Shown piece after piece: positions 58,001 through 64,000 of a stretch of 64,000 nt of DNA (the stretch's first letter is position 1; each line of letters begins with the position of its first letter). The notes beneath the pieces are model-generated. The model did no database searches and was not told the DNA's origin. It was given only the letters and a program-made list of their open reading frames with translations. A program made the translations under genes and the position numbers. Origin of the DNA: Neoceratodus forsteri (taxonomy: Eukaryota; Chordata; Ceratodontiformes; Ceratodontidae); the NCBI GenBank assembly GCA_016271365.2, contig JADMNL010000023.1, positions 609,240,001 through 609,304,000 on the forward strand, read 5' to 3'.

Positions 58001-59330
58001 CAGTTCAAAGGCCACATACAACATAATCGAACATAAACATTAGTGGAGGACAAGGAATATGGCATTGTAAACAACAAGACATAGCACATTTCAGCAAGTA
58101 GATCCCAGGTACATAATTAACAGGAACACAGTATAATCATGTAATGACAACAGGGACCTACAGAGACAGAGCTACAGTTTGACTTATGTGTAACTGAAGA
58201 AATCAAATGAACAAATGCACTTTAGTCAAAAGTCCATCTAAACTTCTAGCCTGCCATCTGTACTATGGATTCAGTGTCTGGGTACAAACAGAGTGAAATG
58301 GGTATAGAAAGTTTAAAAACATTTAAAATGCTATAATGTAGCACACAACTACCAGCAGATATTAATGGGCTTTTCACATCACAGCGCAAGTTTTACTACT
58401 GTTATTGGAAAGTACTGCATACAGGTATTTTTGTCTCTTGAGATCCTTTTAACAAATATACTATGATTTTAGGGAACATTAAAAATAAATTAGTCTGAAC
58501 ATTAATAATTAAAACAGAATTCTGATGGTGATTTGCAATGACAGATACTAGTGACAGCAGTTGTTTTTAAATTTTCAAGGTGGACTTCTACTTGTTAGAA
58601 TTCTAGGTCCATATAGGTGTGTTAGAACATAAAAATGTGATTGTTAATTTTCCTCAGCTGCAGCACTGTTGCTTGACTCCCAGATCACAGCTGTAAACAT
58701 GACAATAATTAATAAGGACTTATGTTTTTCCTAAAATATTTCCTGTGAAATAAATGTTAAACTCTTCCTAGCTAATGCTGAAAGAGGAATCACAGACCCT
58801 AAGCAGGACAAAAACTATAAACCACCTTGACATTTTATTTGAAATTATTTCATAGTTGACATTTCATCAAATAGCAGGTTTTGAGTTGTCTCTCCTGTAC
58901 ATGCGCTTTATTACACTAAGGAAACTGTAGCAACAGCATTTTAATCTGTAATGCATTGCTAGTAAAGCTTTTTGGATGATCAACATGCCCATAACCTAGT
59001 GAATTATTCAAATTTTGCCTCAGATCTGAATGCCAAATGTAGCTTTTCATTATTGAGTCTCTAGACATAAATGTTTAAGTATTACAGGCTCATTTTACTA
59101 GTATCAAATTATACAGCATGCATTTTTAGCAGTTTTATTCTCAACACTATACAGCACCCTTTCACTGGTTATTTGTTGGCTAATATTGCTCCTATTATTA
59201 TTGCATTATAGACAAAAGAACACACTGCCTTTTATCTATGGCACTGTTGAATCTGCATCTTAATTCATGTATTTTCCTTTATACTGCTATGAATATAACC
59301 ACAGGGAGGCTGTGAGCTATCTTTTTTCAC
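55030..59330. other. G/A-rich then AT-rich DNA of unknown origin
   Basis: From 55350 to 57600 the plus strand is rich in GGAGG, GGGTA and AGTGGG words, unlike its surroundings, and could be the 5' region or the reverse of a retroelement. No reverse transcriptase, gag or ORF1 domain is recognised on either strand. A pyrimidine tract ending in TAG at 55849-55869 resembles a splice acceptor. From 57650 to 59330 the sequence is AT-rich, with no gene or repeat I can name. Confidence 0.3.
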
Positions 59331-59381
59331 TTATAATTTTTATGCTGTCTAGGGCTATGGCTGATCCCTACTAATTGCCAC

Positions 59382-59448
59382 TGAGAATTGAAATCTGTGT
59401 CTCTTGTATAGTAGAAGAGAACCACCTTAATCATTATGCCAGTTAAGG
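59382..59448 (-). mobile_element. tRNA-derived SINE head
   Basis: On the minus strand ACTGGCATAATGATTAAGG (box A) is followed by an anticodon-arm-like stretch with TATACAAGAG and GATTTCAATTCTC (box B). The layout is tRNA-like but mutated, as in the other tRNA-derived heads of this window. Confidence 0.5.
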
Positions 59449-59499
59449 TAACACTGCCATGGAAACCCTGGCCATCCACGCTTACAGCCCTCTGTGACT

Positions 59500-61100
59500 T
59501 CAGTGCAGGTACAATATAATCTGTCATCACAACAAGTCATGGAAATGAATTCAATGCAGAAGACTAGCTTCAGTTTTTAAATCTAATTTGAAAATGCAAT
59601 AGCACTTTTAAATCAAAACAATGACATTTTTCCACTATTTACAAACAACCACACCACCAGGGATTGTTTCTGATCTTTTGACTTGGTCCAATATCGAAAA
59701 AAGACAATGGGGTTCTTTGTGAATAATGCATTTGCTTTTACCACTCCATCTTGGTCTCATTCTAGCCCAGCCTGAAATGATGAATAACCCTGCTGAAACC
59801 CATTGATGTTCGAAAGAAAAAAAATCTGCTAGTCTCAGGCTAGTTCACAATATACTGGACGTGCATCACTAAATCACCTGCACTATGTGCCCACACATAA
59901 ATACTATAGTCCGTGTAAATTATTTTGTGACTCAGTATCTTGGGATATCTTACAACTGTAGTGAAGCAAATGAAAGCTTCCCTTAAACATCCCAACTACA
60001 AAGGCTAAAACATTCAAATGCACAATGTAAATACTAACAGATACACTGGATGACAAAAGTAAAATTGCCAGTAATTTTAATGAGGTTAAAACTGCATGAA
60101 TTAGGTAAAACTGCAACCAGTCAGGGAAGAAAAGGAATGTGACTGTCCTCACCATAAAATGTCAGCATTTATTGGTCTTTCCTTTGAACTTATTTCTTAG
60201 CAACGGTCAAGTTCTCTGGGGTATGTTAAGATTCAGTAAAATCTCTTCCACATGCCTAATAGTATTTTTATGCCATAATTTGTCTGTGAAAGTTACCCAA
60301 GAGACTTTTATGAAACAAACCACATAGACAAATGCTGTAAAAATGAAGAGTTCAAAGTGTTGAGCATTAATGATTGGTAATGCTTATTTTACAATGATCC
60401 TAAATGTGTTCATAATTTATATGATAAGATTAGACATTAGTGATAGGAAAATCAGCAGCTAAGTCATAGATGCCAGGAAAAGAAAACATTATATTAATTA
60501 TGAGCTAAAAGGATCTTTCTGAGCAAAGTTGCAGCCTGTCAGTCATTTTCTATGACTAGTGCTTATGGTGGAAGAACTACCACACCATACATCCTCCAAA
60601 TGATATTCTTATCTTCAGCCAGACCTGAGGCAGATGTCGATGCCCTACCATTAGCACAAAGATTTGCATATAGACATTTTTTTTCCTTGAAAACATCTAT
60701 CAAAATAGTGGACTAGAACATTCAGGCATTCACATTATTTACAAGAAACATGGCATTGACATTATATTTTATCCAGTTAACCATAATACATATTTTATAG
60801 TGTCAGAGAAATCTCTAGCAGGCCTTATTGATTTAAAGATTATTTCAAGGATAGATAACAATCTTTCTATAATAATAAAGCTAAAATGTTTCAGGACTTG
60901 TATATGCTAGGAACTGGATTTTTTCCCTAAAAACAAATTTCAAAGATATAGCTTTATGAGTCATACCTCACATATCAGTTTTACTGTTTCTTGAATAATT
61001 ACTACATCCTTTGGGACTAAGGTTAAAAATGGTATATTGAGAGAACAAAGAGAATGTATATTACAAAGAAAATTCTTAACATTAAGAGGATGATGGTAAT
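59500..61100. other. AT-rich DNA, nothing recognised
   Basis: No gene or nameable repeat is seen on either strand. Confidence 0.35.
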
Positions 61101-61107
61101 GGATTTA

Positions 61108-61936
61108 TGGGGCATGATCACAAAGCCCCCGGAGAAAGACACAAGTTGCAACAAACAGTAGCTTGCTTTGATCCACAATATGTGAGGGACCCTGCACCCA
61201 ATTTATTATCGGAGGGTACCAGCACCAAACTTACACAGCTTATGGTAACTTCAGTCATGCATCAAAGTCAAGACACATGGGAGAGGTTTGCTGCAAGCTG
61301 TAGGGTAGTTATGTGTGGTATTGGTGCCCATAGATGGTGACCTGCCTTCAGGCTGGCATGGTCTTGGTGGATGGGACAGGGAGTGAGGAGGGCAGGTAGG
61401 GCAAAGATGGGTGGTGGGGTGGCAGCAGATCCTTGACAGGGACACTGCATGGCCACTGCTGTGCTCGTAAAGTCTGTGGAAAGGGGCAAATGCACATCTG
61501 GCACCATGTGGGCCCTGTGGGCACATACCTGCCACAGTGGGATACCACCAGCCACTCCAGTGCTGCTCCACAAATGTCTTAGTTCTGCTTGGGCATGGGA
61601 TGCAGCAGATGATGGCTCTGAGTATGGCACACAGTTTGTTAGACCAGCTCCAGGCTGGTTTAACTGTTGTGTGCAGTGCATCTGATGGAAGGGCTTCATG
61701 AATCTCAATGAAGGGATACTGCTGCACCACCCTGGTGCCTGCCCTTCCACCATGGCACACCAGTATGTATCTCACAAGGATGGCACAAACCCAGCTGGTG
61801 CAGGAAGCCTCCCAATGGAAGCAGACTTTTTCCTGAATTGGGAATGACACAAGGTGCAGTGCAGTGAGCCACTGGCATTATATTTCTTTGATGCATGCAC
61901 CTTGCATCATTCCTGATGCTTTCTGAATCAGGCTCA
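61108..61936. mobile_element. Harbinger-like non-autonomous element
   Basis: The left end TGGGGCATGATCACAAAG (61108-61125) pairs with the right end, whose reverse complement is TGAGCCTGATTCAGAAAG (61919-61936), a GGGCCTGATTC-type Harbinger terminus. The interior is TG/CA-rich and CpG-poor like the 1.4 kb block. Long open frames on the minus strand (199 and 161 residues) have no known domain and overlap each other in different frames, so they are composition artefacts. TA stands at both edges but a full TTA/TAA duplication is not clear. Confidence 0.5.
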
Positions 61937-61979
61937 TAGAGTGCAGAGAAAATCAGGGCCATACTTCCATGGTTAGAAC

Positions 61980-62620
61980 TTTCCTCATCAACCTGGACCA
62001 ATTCACTGTATTGGAAAATTTCAGTTGCAGATGATCACCCTTGAATGTGGTGTATCACAAGGATTGGTCCAAGCCCATGTTTTGTTTATTGTGTATATTC
62101 TTCTGTCTGGTGTGAATATTGGTGACACAGCACTGGATATCATTTCTATGCTGATAATACCCAGTTGTATCTGTCCTTTAAGCCTGACAGAAACTCATCC
62201 ATGCTATTGTTACAATGATGCCTGGCCAGAAAAATTGAGTTCTTATTGGTGAACTCTGATCAACAGTGTCAGCACTGAGGGTGTAGCCTTAAGCTTCTAG
62301 TCTGTAATGGAGTTTGACTTAAAGCAGTTAGGGTGGTTCACAGACTGGGCGTAGTCCTTTATGAGATGTTGACACTTGAGCCAGAGCAATCAACAGTAGT
62401 CAAGGTCTGTTTCTTCCATAAAAGAGATGAAACCATCAGAATGTGCCCTTTTAGGGCTGCAGTGGTGAAGCACTGCAATCCTTTTATGATCACTTGAGTA
62501 AAATGACTGCAATCTTTCTGAATGAACAACATATCAGATTGTGTCACAGTCGCCTCCACGTCAGTGAAGCAGTCCACCATGTTGTCTCTATCACTACACC
62601 ACTGCTCTGTTTTATAGTGC
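61980..62620 (+). mobile_element. L2-type LINE fragment
   Basis: The plus strand encodes LECGVSQGLVQAHVLFIVYI (62043-62100), the GVPQGSVLGPLLFS box. In the next frame comes FYADNTQLYLSFKPD (62144-62188), the catalytic box with one aspartate changed to asparagine and the L2-type QLYL following. A third frame gives LGVVLYEML and KVCFFHKRDETIR (62350-62430), matching the region after the catalytic site. The fragment is 5'-truncated, frameshifted and inactive. L2 elements are the presumed helpers of the MIR copies in this window. Confidence 0.7.
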
Positions 62621-62854
62621 TGGTGGTCATGGTGGAACAAGCACACTCCATCATGTCCAAGATGGCCACCACCTCTATTGCAATGCACTAGCAGTCAGGC
62701 ATGTGCAGTAGCATGTGGAGGCCATTTTGGCCATGGCAGAGCACCCATATTCTGCCATGACCATGTACCATATTTTTATTTATTTAAATTAAGAAAATTC
62801 CCCACCAGACCCTCCCTCTCAGCACCCACCACCCAGTCCCCCAGAAATATAACT

Positions 62855-63075
62855 GTGAAACTGGGGTGCCCAATTCAACAGTGTTATGCTCGAGGATCAT
62901 CCATCTTTTGTGACACTGGGGGCCCTAATCCCCAGTGTTGTGATCAGAGATCATTGGTCATTTTTAAATTTATTTTTTATTTTGCACCTGAAAAAAAATC
63001 CATCGATGTCTTCCCCAACATGACTGTAATACTGGGGTGCCCAATCCCCAGTGCTGCATTGGAGATCATCAGTCT
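62855..63075 (+). repeat. Short irregular tandem repeat
   Basis: CTGGGGTGCCCAAT (62860), CTGGGGGCCCTAATCCCC (62916) and CTGGGGTGCCCAATCCCC (63032) each precede CAGTG and, 20-30 bases later, GATCAT. Spacing is uneven (56 and 116 bases). It is GC-richer than its surroundings and contributes to the longest open frame of the window (241 codons, 62678-63403), which has no recognisable domain. Confidence 0.6.
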
Positions 63076-63099
63076 CTTTTTAACCTGTAAAACAAAACA

Positions 63100-64000
63100 G
63101 TCCATCAATGTCTTCGCAGCCAGTCCTTACCCCCACCTGATCCTGCCACTAAGCATCTACCACCCTGCACTCCTCCAAGCCCTTACTTACCCATTGGGGG
63201 TCCATCATAATCCTCTCTGGACAACAGACATGTCTTTACTCTTCAAAGGTGAACCACAAACTGAAGACACAGGTATGCAGTCCAATGTATTTCAATGGAG
63301 TTCTGAACTTAGTTCCATAAGTTGTATTTTCCTGTTGTTACAGTATCTGCCAAACCATATTCTGTACACCTTTGCATATCTTGCTGTGTCACTTCTGTTG
63401 TAGTTTAGTCAACTGCTAGCAATCAACTGTGATTTGGACCCCATAGCTCTTAATGCATACAGCAAGGAATTATTTCATAAAAGTCATTGTTTTCTATTGA
63501 AATATGGCAGAGACAGGGTGATGTGTCTTCAATTGTTCTATGGTGGAGCAAAATTTGGGAAGAGATTAATTACTGAACAAAAAGAAAACCACTGAAAAAT
63601 TAGGCCCATTGCTAAAACAGCTACACTGAAAGAAACTAAAGAAAGTCAATCAAATGACAGTAAAGGGGGATAAGATTATGAACTAAAAACATCTGTGCTG
63701 CTGTTGAATGGGAAAAACACAGTAGAGCAGAAATACATGTAGAGTATGTTCTATTGCTATACACTGAAGCCAGGATCGAGGAGATGCTAAACAATTTAAA
63801 ACCTTAACAAACTGAATCTGCTACTATGTAAAAAGATAAACTCAAAAGAAAACTGTGATGGATTGTGAACTTGAGCAAAAATTAACCAAGGAAAGAAATT
63901 AATAATTATAGAAAAATAGAAACATAAATGAAACACTGTAGATATTATATTTTTGTTTCTAGGATTGAGAAGACAGAAAAGGGGAAGAGGAGATGGAGAC
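63100..64000. other. Unannotated DNA; acceptor-like site near the window end
   Basis: No gene is seen. At 63945-63962 a T-rich tract ends in TTTGTTTCTAG followed by GATTGAGAAGAC, which looks like a splice acceptor. Whether an exon follows cannot be judged because the window ends 38 bases later. Confidence 0.3.

Noticed and set aside
61251..61850. 199- and 161-residue open frames on the minus strand
   Set aside because: They overlap in different frames inside TG/CA-rich Harbinger-like DNA and have no transposase or other motif, so they reflect low stop-codon frequency.
62678..63403. Longest open frame of the window (241 codons, plus strand)
   Set aside because: It overlaps a short tandem repeat, shows no domain and no promoter or splice context, and its repeated GCPI/GGPN pieces come from the repeat.

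Overview
This window looks like non-coding DNA from a large, repeat-rich vertebrate genome. It shows no operons, no dense reading frames and no intact cellular gene. The repeats are typical of vertebrates: CR1 and L2-group LINEs with ATTCTRTG-like 3' tails, an L1 reverse transcriptase, MIR/CORE-SINE and tRNA-derived SINEs, a Penelope-like element, and hAT, Harbinger and Kolobok-like (TTAA) DNA transposons. The CR1 3' tail (in one orientation it reads 'gatggcagataaggaccacttggcccacctagtctgccca', split here only for recognition) and the Harbinger Myb/SANT genes fit an amphibian such as a caecilian best. A turtle, lungfish or tuatara cannot be excluded from sequence alone.

Layout. 0-1.4 kb: a GC-rich stretch, then AT-rich DNA. 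1.4-10 kb: a long TG/CA-rich, CpG-poor block that holds remains of a Harbinger Myb/SANT gene (plus strand, 1.7-5.8 kb) and a second, reversed Myb-gene end (9.6-10.0 kb); a block of ordinary composition (3.3-4.5 kb) interrupts it. 12-14.5 kb: a CR1-like LINE on the minus strand, itself broken by another CR1 3' end. 15-18 kb: low-copy repeats, a foldback element and a weak promoter-like site. 18.6-23.8 kb: nested tandem repeats followed by a long, decayed L2/Rex1/CR1-group LINE with endonuclease, a 2A-like motif and reverse transcriptase. 24.7 kb: a foldback element. 26.2-30.3 kb: two CR1-group LINEs. 31.5-34.7 kb: SINEs, an L1 ORF1-like fragment and a 149-bp tandem array. 36-38.6 kb: a Penelope-like element cut in two by a 1.39-kb TTAA-flanked transposon. 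39.9-41 kb and 48.3 kb: hAT-type elements. 42.4-45.8 kb: a CR1 3' end and Harbinger-like DNA. 49.7-53.7 kb: two LINE types lying head to tail on the minus strand (L1 and an L2/CR1-group LINE). 53.8-58 kb: tandem duplications, a foldback element and G-rich DNA of unknown origin. 59-64 kb: a SINE, a Harbinger-like element, an L2 fragment and a short repeat array.

Every protein-coding remnant found here belongs to a mobile element, and every one carries stops, frameshifts or lost catalytic residues. The genes therefore do not act as a present-day system. The window is a layered fossil record of insertions, and the clearest case is the Penelope/TTAA nesting, where the reading frame resumes exactly across the insertion site. 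I found no evidence of a new functional system.
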